Assembly (NCBI RefSeq): GCF_014656375.1
Contig: NZ_BNCH01000001.1
Span: 496,001-560,000, forward strand
Length of the DNA stretch: 64,000 bases
Reading direction: 5' to 3'
Origin: Aliiroseovarius zhejiangensis
Lineage (GTDB): Bacteria; Pseudomonadota; Alphaproteobacteria; Rhodobacterales; Rhodobacteraceae
The position numbers were made by a program, and so were the translations under genes. This document shows positions 8,617-15,700 of this stretch, piece by piece. Position 1 is the first letter of the stretch, and the number at the start of each line of letters is the position of its first letter. The notes below the pieces were generated by a model, which was not told the DNA's origin, did not search any database, and saw only the letters and a program-made list of their open reading frames with translations.

Positions 8617-9072
8617 ATGATCGACTTCGAAACATTCGTATTTCGCAGCCTTGTCGCGTTGGGGCTGGGGCTGGTCGTTGGCCTGGACCGCGAGTTCAAG
8701 CACAAACCCCTGGGCATGCGCGCCTATATGCTGGTCAGTCTGGGGGCGGCTGCCGTGTGCATGGTATCACTGAACATCGCAGCCGGGGCCGAAGCAAAGG
8801 CCGTCACTTTCGATTTGTCGCGTGTGGTCAGCGGGATCGTCGGTGGCATCGGGTTTCTGGGCGCGGGGGCGATCATGTCCAACCGGACGAATGGCAAACT
8901 GCGCGGCGTGGGCAGCGGATCTTTGATCTGGGTGGTGGGCATCATCGGCCTTACCGTGGGCCTTGGCTATGTGATCGAAGCGGTCAGTGTCACGCTGATG
9001 TCCTTTCTGGTCCTGACCATCGTGGGGTGTCTGCGCAGCCGGTTCGATCTTCAGGAAAACGACGAAGACTGA
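8617..9072 (+). CDS. MgtC/SapB family membrane protein
   Basis: This is a 151-residue inner-membrane protein of the MgtC/SapB family, linked in other bacteria to magnesium limitation and to modulation of ATP synthase. It shows the conserved N-terminal block LGLGLVVGLDREFKHKPLGMR, split around helix one, with the family arginine and the MLVSLGAA stretch. SGIVGGIGFLGAGAIM and the LTVGLGY helix follow. The C-terminal soluble domain of the longer MgtC proteins is absent, so it is a short SapB-type form. The start follows GAAAGGA. Confidence 0.9.
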   Translation: MIDFETFVFRSLVALGLGLVVGLDREFKHKPLGMRAYMLVSLGAAAVCMVSLNIAAGAEAKAVTFDLSRVVSGIVGGIGFLGAGAIMSNRTNGKLRGVGSGSLIWVVGIIGLTVGLGYVIEAVSVTLMSFLVLTIVGCLRSRFDLQENDED

Positions 9073-9076
9073 TTGC

Positions 9077-9101
9077 GGAACACTTCGGACAGTTGTGCGT
9101 T
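9077..9101 (+). promoter_or_regulatory. EcfG-type promoter for the 79-residue acidic protein
   Basis: GGAAC at 9077-9081, a 17-base spacer and CGTT ending at 9101, 71 bases before the start codon. Confidence 0.7.
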
Positions 9102-9172
9102 GATCTCATACAAACTGGCGCAACGCGCGATGCAATTTTGCCGCGTGACAAGCAACACAAAGGAAAGGACCC

Positions 9173-9412
9173 ATGGCCAAAATCAAACCGTCCTATGACC
9201 CGATTGACGACTTGAAAGGGTCGTCGCAACACCATGACCTGAAAAACCAGCCCGGTGAAAAGGCGGACGAGGATCATCAGAAGTCGGATGCAGATCCTTC
9301 TGATGAACTGAAACACGCCGTGGCCGGCACCAATTCGGATACGGGGATTGCCGACGCGTTGCGTGAGGCAGTTGATGACGATGAGGACGACAGCGGCGAA
9401 GGCACAGCCTAG
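9173..9412 (+). CDS. Small acidic hypothetical protein under EcfG control
   Basis: A 79-residue hydrophilic protein rich in aspartate, glutamate and lysine, with no hydrophobic segment. It begins MAKIKPSYDPIDDLKGSSQ and ends in a strongly acidic tail (DDDEDDSGEGTA). I do not recognise a domain; the composition suggests an intrinsically disordered protein. AAAGGAAAGG precedes the ATG. An EcfG promoter lies upstream and a bidirectional terminator downstream, which supports a real single-gene stress unit. Confidence 0.75.
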   Translation: MAKIKPSYDPIDDLKGSSQHHDLKNQPGEKADEDHQKSDADPSDELKHAVAGTNSDTGIADALREAVDDDEDDSGEGTA

Positions 9413-9444
9413 CATTCAACGCCCGCCCCGCCGATACAGAAATT

Positions 9445-9472
9445 AAGGCCCGCATCGCAGGATGCGGGCCTT
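9445..9472. terminator. Bidirectional terminator between convergent genes
   Basis: A perfect 12-base-pair stem, AAGGCCCGCATC / GATGCGGGCCTT, with loop GCAG. The AA/TT flanks supply a short U-tract in either direction, between the plus-strand acidic protein gene and the minus-strand AI-2E family gene. Confidence 0.8.
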
Positions 9473-9502
9473 CGTGTTGCTTGGGGCTGACTGCCCTGCT
9501 GG

Positions 9503-10588
9503 TCAGGTTGCGCGATCTTCCTGCGCCTTTGTATCGGACGCCTCTTCACCACCCAGAAACACGCCCAGCGCACGGGTGGAGGGCGTCTGGTCAAGAATCA
9601 CCTTCACGGTGATCAACACCGGCACGGCAATCACCATGCCGACCACCGACCAGATCCAGGCAAAGAACGCCACCGCGACAAAGACGACCGTGGGGTTCAG
9701 CCTCAGCCGGTTCGATATCACGTAAGGCGTGATAAGCTGCCCCTCGATCGAAGTCAGGGTCATATAGGTTGCAAAGATCAGCACCGCCGACCACGCATCC
9801 TCATAGACATTGAACCCGACGATCGAGGCCAGCAAAGCCCCGAACACGGCCCCGATATAGGGCACGAAGTTCAGTGAAAAGGCGATCACCGCGAACATGA
9901 TCGGGTTGGGCAAGCCCCAGGCTGCCATCGCGGCCCCGATGACGATGCCAAGACAGAAATTGATCAGGGTGATGCCCCCAAGATACTGGCCCAGCTTCTG
10001 TTCAACCTGCTGCACCATCGCAACCGCCGCGCGCTTGTCCGAGAAACGGGGAAGGCTTTCCACCAGCTTGCGCACGAAGGTCGACCCCGATGAGATCAGG
10101 AAAAACATCAGCACGATGGTCAGCACGATCTGTCCAACCACAATCGGGGCGGCGGCCACAAGTGAACTGACAAAGCCGGGATTTTCGACGACCTTTACCG
10201 CCATCGCCGGTTCTTCTTCGGTGCTGGCGACAGCGTCTTCGGCGGCTTTGGCCGCTTCGCCCAGCTTGTCCAGGGTCTCGGCCGCCGGGTTCGGCATTCG
10301 GCGTAGATCATTGATCATTTCCGGCAGGTCTTCGGCCAGTTGCGTGATCGGAAAGCTGAAATTCCAGACCGCAAACATCAGCCCGGCCCCTGCCACGGCA
10401 CAGATCGCGAAGGCGGTGATGACGCTGGGAATGCCAAGCCTCGACATGCGGCGTTCAATGGGGCGCATGATCAGGAAGCCCAGTATGGCGGCAACGATGG
10501 GGATCAGGAAATCGCTGGCCCAATCCAAAAAGAACAGGGCAAGGCATAGAAAAATGCCGATCTGCGCCCAGTTGGGTTTTTCTCTCAT
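9503..10588 (-). CDS. AI-2E family transporter
   Basis: This is a 361-residue multi-pass membrane protein of the AI-2 exporter superfamily (UPF0118, TqsA/PerM type). These proteins export signals or other small molecules; the substrate here is unknown. Features are FFLDWASDFLIPIVAAILGF at the start, a long helical loop with many acidic residues (about 80-140), LGGITLINFCLGIVIG, and the family block FALNFVPYIGAVFG (here FSLNFVPYIGAVFG). IEGQLITPYV follows, with an RLNP motif. ATG 10588 lies one base after the stop of the upstream YihY gene. A longer reading from 10714 would overlap that gene. Confidence 0.9.
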   Translation of the reverse strand: MREKPNWAQIGIFLCLALFFLDWASDFLIPIVAAILGFLIMRPIERRMSRLGIPSVITAFAICAVAGAGLMFAVWNFSFPITQLAEDLPEMINDLRRMPNPAAETLDKLGEAAKAAEDAVASTEEEPAMAVKVVENPGFVSSLVAAAPIVVGQIVLTIVLMFFLISSGSTFVRKLVESLPRFSDKRAAVAMVQQVEQKLGQYLGGITLINFCLGIVIGAAMAAWGLPNPIMFAVIAFSLNFVPYIGAVFGALLASIVGFNVYEDAWSAVLIFATYMTLTSIEGQLITPYVISNRLRLNPTVVFVAVAFFAWIWSVVGMVIAVPVLITVKVILDQTPSTRALGVFLGGEEASDTKAQEDRAT

Positions 10589-10589
10589 C

Positions 10590-11543
10590 TCACGTCCCCT
10601 CGCTGTCGGCGCGCGTTGGGCCAAGTGTGTCGGCCACAACAGCGCCGCGTTCCCCCATCGGCCTGTCCGGTCCGACTGTGGTGTCCTTGCGGGTCTGGTG
10701 TTCCATCTCGGCATTCAGCTTGCCGCCGGCCAGAACCACAATTGCCGAAATCCAAAGCCACATCAGCAGGATGATCACCCCGGCAATCGTCCCGAAACTT
10801 TCGTTGTAGCTGGCAAAATTCGAGACATAGATCGTAAACCCGAAAGACGCGGCGATCCAGAACAGGCAGGCCAGAACAGCCCCCGGTGAAATCCAGCGCC
10901 AGCGTGCGTCGCGGCGGCTGGGCCCGAAACGGTACAGCACCGAGAGCCCTGCAATGGTCAGCACGATCAGCAAGCCCCATGTGCCGATCCGGGTCGCAAG
11001 GTCTGCGATCGGATCAAGCGACAGAAACTCAAGGGCAAGGGGCAAAGCAACGATCACGACAATGGCGATCAGGATGCCCAGCATCAGCAGGATCGTAAGG
11101 GACAGAAAAGTTGCATTGCGCAGGAAAAAGCCGCGTTTTTCCTCTTCTGAATAGACGATGTTCAACCCGTCACACAGCGTCGCCACTCCGCGCGAACTGG
11201 ACCACAGGGCAAGCCCCATACTGATGATCAGGGTCAGTTCCAGCCCGTTGGACTGTGCCACCGATGTGGCTTGCGTTCGTATGATCGACAGCGCATCCGC
11301 CGGAACGACACCCTGAAACCGATCCATCTGGGCCACGATCACGCTTGGGTCCAGCACCAGCCCGCCGATAGCCAGAAGCGCGGTGATGGCAGGGAAAAGC
11401 GCCAGGATTCCGAAAAAGGCGACCCCGGCCGCGATCAGGCTGATCCGGTCGCGCCCGAAGCTGCGCACGAACCGCGCAGCGATGTCCAGCCACCCGGAAT
11501 GGGGGATGTCAGTTGGGGTGCGTGCATCGCGGCCTCGGGCCAT
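10590..11543 (-). CDS. YihY/virulence factor BrkB family membrane protein
   Basis: A 317-residue inner-membrane protein of the YihY (UPF0761, BrkB) family with six hydrophobic segments. The hallmarks are FGRDRISLIAAGVAFFGILALFPA near the N-terminus, LWSSSRGVATLCDGLNIVY in the middle, RWRWISPGAVLA, and the family-typical NFASYNESFGTIAGVIILLMWLW as two adjacent blocks. The hydrophilic tail is about 40 residues. The cellular role is unsettled; members are linked to envelope integrity. The frame is open much further upstream, but ATG 11543 has AAGGACA and fits the family start. Confidence 0.9.
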   Translation of the reverse strand: MARGRDARTPTDIPHSGWLDIAARFVRSFGRDRISLIAAGVAFFGILALFPAITALLAIGGLVLDPSVIVAQMDRFQGVVPADALSIIRTQATSVAQSNGLELTLIISMGLALWSSSRGVATLCDGLNIVYSEEEKRGFFLRNATFLSLTILLMLGILIAIVVIVALPLALEFLSLDPIADLATRIGTWGLLIVLTIAGLSVLYRFGPSRRDARWRWISPGAVLACLFWIAASFGFTIYVSNFASYNESFGTIAGVIILLMWLWISAIVVLAGGKLNAEMEHQTRKDTTVGPDRPMGERGAVVADTLGPTRADSEGT

Positions 11544-11562
11544 TGAGCCTGTCCTTCCGTTC

Positions 11563-12393
11563 TTAGCTGTCAGGGACACCCTGCACCGCTGTGTTGCGAA
11601 CCATGCGCGCGCGGGCCAGCTCTTCTTCAAACACCCGATCAGCTTCGGCGAAGGCGTCGTGGTCATCAGTATCGTCTTCATCTGACGCTGCCGAATGGCG
11701 CATGTAAAGCGCCCCGGCAATCGCAGCGCCCAAGGCGAGCGCGACGCCCCCGACCACCAATGGGTTCTCTTTTGCGAAATCGGCACCGGCCTGACCGGCG
11801 TCGCGCACTTTGCGGCCTGATTTCTGAGCGACCTCAAGCGCCCGTTCGCGGGCGGCGATAACCCGGGCGCGGGCCTCGGCGGACAGCTCCTCGGTGCCTT
11901 CAGCAATGCGCCGGCGCATATCCTCGGCCTGATGGCGCAATTCTGCGACCTGGTCCTGGGCCGTATCCAGCACTTCGCGCGCACGGTCCTGCACCCGTTC
12001 CGCCACGCCCGGCGCGGGCCGTGTTGAATGGGCGGCGACCATGACAGGCGTGTCACGGTCCGGGTCGCCCTCGGCAGGTTTGGGGCCGTTGTAAGCCCCC
12101 ATCGACCGGCGCATCACCGGATCGGGTTTGGAAGCCGCCCCCCCCGCCCCTGACAATAGCCAGCTGACACCGGCCCCCACGGCTGCAACAGCCAACGGGT
12201 GCGCCTGAGCGTTCTGGCCAAAGCGGTTCATCAGCTTCTGCACGATATCTCCGCTCGCATCCCGAAGATGCTGCTTGGCTTCAGCGGTCAGGGCTTCGAC
12301 AGACACATGATCATTCAGCGCCGACAGTTTCTGTTCCAACTGGGCGCGTTCGGCGTCGATATCGTCCTGAATTTCTTCGATGTCATTTTTCAT
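11563..12393 (-). CDS. DUF3618 domain-containing protein
   Basis: A 276-residue protein with a DUF3618-type head (about 1-55: IEEIQDDIDAERAQLEQKLS, VSVEALTAEAKQHL) and then a glycine/alanine-rich hydrophobic stretch near 70-85. A long charged helix of about 100 residues (PAPGVAERVQDRAREVLDTA) and one membrane helix near 220-240 (GGVALALGAAIAGALYM) follow. Members commonly sit next to holin-X-like and YqjD-like genes, as here, and are thought to associate with the membrane during stress. The start overlaps the end of the upstream gene by 11 bases, so they are coupled. Confidence 0.85.
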   Translation of the reverse strand: MKNDIEEIQDDIDAERAQLEQKLSALNDHVSVEALTAEAKQHLRDASGDIVQKLMNRFGQNAQAHPLAVAAVGAGVSWLLSGAGGAASKPDPVMRRSMGAYNGPKPAEGDPDRDTPVMVAAHSTRPAPGVAERVQDRAREVLDTAQDQVAELRHQAEDMRRRIAEGTEELSAEARARVIAARERALEVAQKSGRKVRDAGQAGADFAKENPLVVGGVALALGAAIAGALYMRHSAASDEDDTDDHDAFAEADRVFEEELARARMVRNTAVQGVPDS

Positions 12394-12775
12394 GTGTGGC
12401 CTCCTTCAAGGCGGTTGCGTCGCGTCGGATGCGGGCTGCCGTGCGGGAGGGGGCGCGGCTGGCCATTTTCAGATCACTTTGCGCCTTCAGCACCATGATC
12501 AGCGCGATCACTCCGAAAAAGCTGGCCACGATCAGCGGCGCCCACACAACGGACACGCCCGCCGCCGTCAGGGCAGCAACCAGGGTGCCCGCGATCAGGT
12601 TCAGTGCGATCATCGCCAGGATGGCGGCCCCGACCAACAGACCGATGGCGGCCCCAGCGCGGTTGATATTTTCACCAAGCTCGGCCTTGGCCAGCGCAAT
12701 TTCCTTCTGGATCAATCCCGAACTGAGCCTGAGCACATCCGAGATCAGCGACAAGGTGGATTGTTCGGATCTCAT
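12383..12775 (-). CDS. Phage holin superfamily III (DUF1469/YqjE-like) protein
   Basis: A 130-residue protein with an amphipathic N-terminal helix (LISDVLRLSSGLIQKEIALAKAE in part) and two membrane helices at about 45-68 and 75-96. A basic tail follows. The EIALAKAELGE block is typical of DUF1469, the family loosely named holin-X; in chromosomal stress operons these are not lysis proteins. It lies between the YqjD-like and DUF3618 genes and overlaps both neighbours by a few bases. Confidence 0.85.
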   Translation of the reverse strand: MRSEQSTLSLISDVLRLSSGLIQKEIALAKAELGENINRAGAAIGLLVGAAILAMIALNLIAGTLVAALTAAGVSVVWAPLIVASFFGVIALIMVLKAQSDLKMASRAPSRTAARIRRDATALKEATHEK

Positions 12776-13218
12776 GATTTGTCCCCCGGCTTGGTCATCA
12801 TCCGCGCAATCGCGAAACCGACCAGCGCGGCCCCACCGGCAAACAACAGCGGGTTGCGACGGGCGAAGTCGGACACATCGCGCGACAGCTGGCCCAGATC
12901 CTTGTCCCGGATCGCGTCCGAAGCATCGGCAAGGCTTGCCGCCAACTGCCCGAAGCTGCGTTCCTGAAATGACCCATCACGCAACGATGCCGCCGCACCG
13001 CGCAAGGTTTCCGAGGCACGCGATGCGTGCTCTGCAACCTTATCGGCCGTGGCTTCTGCGGTGTCGCGGGCTGTTTCCGCAATGTCCGCTGCGCCTGATT
13101 TCACGCTTTCGACGGACGATTTGACCGCTGACGAGGTCTCGTCCACCGCCTTGTCGATTTTTTCGGCAGCATCCTTTTTCGTCGCGCTTGCTTCTGCAGG
13201 TTTTGTAGTCTTGGCCAT
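12772..13218 (-). CDS. YqjD/DUF883-like membrane-anchored helical protein
   Basis: A 148-residue alanine/lysine-rich protein predicted to be almost entirely helical. Heptad-like repeats (DIAETARDTAEATADKVAEH) are followed by a C-terminal membrane segment near 120-140 (RRNPLLFAGGAALVGFAIAR), the layout of the DUF883/YqjD ribosome-associated or membrane-tethered stress proteins. I start at ATG 13218 because GAGGAGA stands directly ahead; an ATG at 13245 lacks such a site. The stop overlaps the next gene by four bases. Confidence 0.85.
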   Translation of the reverse strand: MAKTTKPAEASATKKDAAEKIDKAVDETSSAVKSSVESVKSGAADIAETARDTAEATADKVAEHASRASETLRGAAASLRDGSFQERSFGQLAASLADASDAIRDKDLGQLSRDVSDFARRNPLLFAGGAALVGFAIARMMTKPGDKS

Positions 13219-13338
13219 TTTCGTCTCCTCTTTCGTCTGTGTCATTTATTTAATGGGCGGGGTCCCCGAAATGGCGCCTCATCAAGACTGCCGGTTGGGA
13301 GACGCCCCCGGCACCGGGGCCGGAGGCGCTGGCAAGGA

Positions 13339-13752
13339 TTAATCCCAGAAACCTTCGTCCAGGTTTTCCTTCTCCATCAGCTGGTCTTTGGACAACGGGC
13401 TGACGAACCCATAGGACTTGTCATCGGTTGGAACCAGACGGACATCGTCAACGGCGATGAAGACATGCTTGTCCCCAATATCAAGGAATCCGCCAACTTC
13501 GGCGATGATCCCGGTCAACTGACCGTTGCGGTTCAGCACAAGATCTTCGATTTCGCCAATCACATCCCAGCTCTCGTCAACGCTTTCATAGGTCGTGTCC
13601 ATGTCCCAGTTGTCGGCTGTCATAGCATAGACTTGCCCGCCCGTGATGTCGCGTGTGCGGATCATGTCGCCACGGTCCATTGCATGGTTGTCGGCATAGG
13701 CCGCCGTGCTTGCGACCAGCGAGATGGCAGCGGTCATCAGAAAGTTCTTCAT
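13339..13752 (-). CDS. Secreted PRC-barrel domain protein
   Basis: A 137-residue protein with a signal peptide (cleavage after TAAYA near residue 20). A PRC-barrel domain follows, with the motif WDVIGEIEDLVLNRNGQLTG in its middle, followed by IIAEVGGFLDIGDKHVFIAVDDV. PRC-barrels are small beta domains found in photosynthetic H-subunits and RimM; exported ones are common in alphaproteobacterial stress regulons. It has its own EcfG promoter 37 bases upstream. Confidence 0.88.
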   Translation of the reverse strand: MKNFLMTAAISLVASTAAYADNHAMDRGDMIRTRDITGGQVYAMTADNWDMDTTYESVDESWDVIGEIEDLVLNRNGQLTGIIAEVGGFLDIGDKHVFIAVDDVRLVPTDDKSYGFVSPLSKDQLMEKENLDEGFWD

Positions 13753-13788
13753 GGGTCATCTCCACGTTTCAATTGCATTGGTTCTGTC

Positions 13789-13813
13789 AACTCCTGCGCA
13801 AGAGATTGGTTCC
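13789..13813 (-). promoter_or_regulatory. EcfG-type promoter for the PRC-barrel gene
   Basis: On the minus strand GGAAC (13813-13809), a 17-base spacer and GTT (13791-13789), 37 bases ahead of the start codon. Confidence 0.72.
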
Positions 13814-13861
13814 GCACTAACCGACGATTCTCCAGATTTTTTTCATTTTTTTCATAAATTT

Positions 13862-13892
13862 AGGGCGTGCAGTTCTTCAAGCTGCACGCCCT
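13862..13892 (-). terminator. Strong stem-loop after the PLDc_N-type gene
   Basis: An 11-base-pair perfect stem AGGGCGTGCAG / CTGCACGCCCT with a nine-base loop. The sequence after it on the minus strand is AT-rich (TAAATTTATG) but lacks a true U-tract, so termination is only probable. Confidence 0.5.
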
Positions 13893-13928
13893 GCCATCAG
13901 TCGCGTCACCCCTGTCGGCTGCGTCGCG

Positions 13929-14108
13929 TCACGCGCCTTTCGGACCGGCCACCAGCCAGATGATGAAGCCAATCAGCGGCAGCACCAAAATCAGCAGAAT
14001 CCAGAGCACTTTGTTCAATGCCGGCACACCGGATTGCAGGACCGATACGATCGCCCAGATATCAAGGGCCAAAATAAGCAGGCCACCAAGGCCAGACACG
14101 AAATCCAT
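13929..14108 (-). CDS. Small PLDc_N-type membrane protein
   Basis: A 59-residue protein with two membrane segments (about 4-22 and 33-53) that matches the PLDc_N pattern: LILALDIWAIVSVL, a VLWILLILVLPLIGFIIW stretch and the terminal GPKG. It closely resembles the 61-residue protein at 2907-3092 in length and in the ALDIxAI and GPxG motifs. GGAAAGGAA lies ahead of the ATG. It is the last gene of a run of four minus-strand stress genes, starting at 15528. The function is unknown. Confidence 0.8.
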   Translation of the reverse strand: MDFVSGLGGLLILALDIWAIVSVLQSGVPALNKVLWILLILVLPLIGFIIWLVAGPKGA

Positions 14109-14203
14109 GATGTTCTTCCTTTCCTGTCACACAGCCGAATTGGCCGATTGTCCCGATGTCAACGCGCCCCTGCCCGATTGGTTCCCTTGTGGCGCATGGT
14201 TCG

Positions 14204-14662
14204 TCACCCGTGCGATTCGAGGTCTGCGCAGATGATGCGTGTCACGTCGTCGATGGGGTGATTGGTGAGCGTTTTGGGGACTTCGGCCACCACGCGATCA
14301 CGCACTTCTTGGTGGATTTCGTCGCGCAAGACGGCAAGCACGTCGGGTGCGGCGCATATCACCAGATGCGAAAAGGCATCTGCGTGGGCCTTCTTGTACA
14401 AGTGATCTGCCAGATCCTGCGCAAACCGTTCCTTGCCCAGCTGGTGCCAATCCGTGTCCTCATAAGCCGATTTACCGTGGTTGGCGCTTTGATGGACCCG
14501 CCCGCGCCGATTGGCGGCCTGTTCGCGGTTCGGAGGATTGTCTTGCTCGGTCTTTCGAAGCACCTGTAGGTCGGGGGACTGCACGTCGCCCTCGTTGACA
14601 AGAAACAGTGCCTTTTCACCATCCGCAATCAACACCCAGGTTCCTTTTCGCAGCTTTTTCAT
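14204..14662 (-). CDS. Host attachment family protein (pfam10116-like)
   Basis: A 152-residue soluble protein resembling the family named for attachment to host cells. The pattern is an N-terminal TWVLIADGEKALFLVNEGD, a central PNREQAANRRGRVHQSANHG, then DWHQLGKERFAQDLADHL and the conserved LVICAAPDVLAVLRD. The fold resembles release-factor-like RNA-binding domains, and the family name probably does not describe its real function. ATG 14662 follows AAAGGAGA. It lies between hemerythrin and the PLDc_N-type gene. Confidence 0.85.
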   Translation of the reverse strand: MKKLRKGTWVLIADGEKALFLVNEGDVQSPDLQVLRKTEQDNPPNREQAANRRGRVHQSANHGKSAYEDTDWHQLGKERFAQDLADHLYKKAHADAFSHLVICAAPDVLAVLRDEIHQEVRDRVVAEVPKTLTNHPIDDVTRIICADLESHG

Positions 14663-14734
14663 CAGGCTCTCCTTTTCATGGTCATCAGATGTCTTGCAGG
14701 GCGCGGGGTCGTCGCGTGAGCGCGACAATTGGCT

Positions 14735-15205
14735 CTAGTCTTCCAGACTGTCCTCTCGCTTGTCGGCGATCAGATCACGCTCTTTCTTCTTGCGGCTCTG
14801 AAACTTGTCTCCAAAACCTTCGATCTCGGACTCGTCGATCGTTTCACGTGCGCGGGCGAAAACCTCGTTTTCTTCCTCATCCATGTGGTGTTCGTAATCG
14901 TGCACAAGCTGATCGAACTTTTTCATCCAAAGATCCGAGGTCAACTTCAGCGCATTGATCTCTTCCAGCAGATCATCAAGCTGCTGATGTTCGTGCACCG
15001 AATGGCGGGCAGCGTCCTGCCCCCAGGTTTTTGAGATCAGCTTGGAATAAAAGGTTTCTTCTTCTGCAGCAGCGTGGCTTTTCACGTCTTCATAGAAACT
15101 GCGCCAAAGCGCGCCGCGATCCTGGGCCTTGCTGTCCTTGATTTTCTTCAGCAACGCGCGATGGTTGTCATGGTCGCTTTTGATGGCGTCATAAATATTG
15201 GGCAT
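14735..15205 (-). CDS. Hemerythrin domain-containing protein
   Basis: A 156-residue four-helix HHE-type protein predicted to hold a diiron centre and to bind oxygen or sense redox state and nitric oxide. Candidate ligands occur in order: DHDNH near the N-terminus, SHAAAEEE about residue 44-51, HSVHEHQQ near 70, and HDYEHHMDEEE near 106-116. The tail (residues 130-156) is lysine- and aspartate-rich and lies outside the domain. It is probably co-transcribed with the 81-residue upstream gene, 77 bases away. Confidence 0.9.
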   Translation of the reverse strand: MPNIYDAIKSDHDNHRALLKKIKDSKAQDRGALWRSFYEDVKSHAAAEEETFYSKLISKTWGQDAARHSVHEHQQLDDLLEEINALKLTSDLWMKKFDQLVHDYEHHMDEEENEVFARARETIDESEIEGFGDKFQSRKKKERDLIADKREDSLED

Positions 15206-15282
15206 GTTCTTATCCTTGCATTGGCAACTGTATTATTCAAATCAAGCTCTACAGGTCGCAGAACGGGATTGAAGACGAAGGG

Positions 15283-15528
15283 TCACAGACCGGCGCGCAG
15301 ACCGGGCGAATTGCGGCGGGACAAGTTGACCGGCAGAGCGGTATCCACACGCGACAGCCCATCTGAAATTGCGCTAATGGTCGCCGCTCGAGCCTCTATG
15401 GGGCGTTCGTCCATATGTGACAGCAGTTGCTGATAAATCTCCACCGCCCGTGACAGGCGTCGGCCGCGATTTGCACCCGTTCGTTGTTCGCCTCGCGGCC
15501 CGTTGGCTGGGAAATGAAGTTTTCTCAT
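15283..15528 (-). CDS. Small hypothetical protein under EcfG control
   Basis: An 81-residue basic protein beginning MRKLHFPANGPRGEQRTGAN, with a predicted amphipathic helix (SRAVEIYQQLLSHMDERPIE) and a serine/arginine-rich tail. No domain is recognised. The start at 15528 has the strong site AAGGAAGG, and an EcfG promoter lies 58 bases upstream; an in-frame extension to 15744 would read through that promoter. It probably heads the hemerythrin, host-attachment and PLDc_N operon. Confidence 0.72.
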   Translation of the reverse strand: MRKLHFPANGPRGEQRTGANRGRRLSRAVEIYQQLLSHMDERPIEARAATISAISDGLSRVDTALPVNLSRRNSPGLRAGL

Positions 15529-15585
15529 GTCCACCTTCCTTGCTAATGTCAGCATGACAGCGCGCCACGTAGCGCTTGGATAGTG

Positions 15586-15611
15586 AACGTCGCAGCACCT
15601 GCTTCGGTTCC
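15586..15611 (-). promoter_or_regulatory. EcfG-type promoter heading the hemerythrin operon
   Basis: On the minus strand GGAAC (15611-15607), then 17 bases and CGTT (15589-15586). The spacing is one base longer than in the other five sites in the window but within the reported range when CGTT is counted. Confidence 0.6.
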
Positions 15612-15700
15612 AAAGTTTTTGAGCCGATGGCCGGAAGCCGACGGGCTTGACGCGCGGGCGAATCCAAGGACAAGAACAGGAACAAGGACACAGGATCGAA

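Noticed and set aside
11544-12056. N-terminal extension of the YihY protein
   Set aside because: It overlaps the DUF3618 gene in another frame and resembles no protein family.
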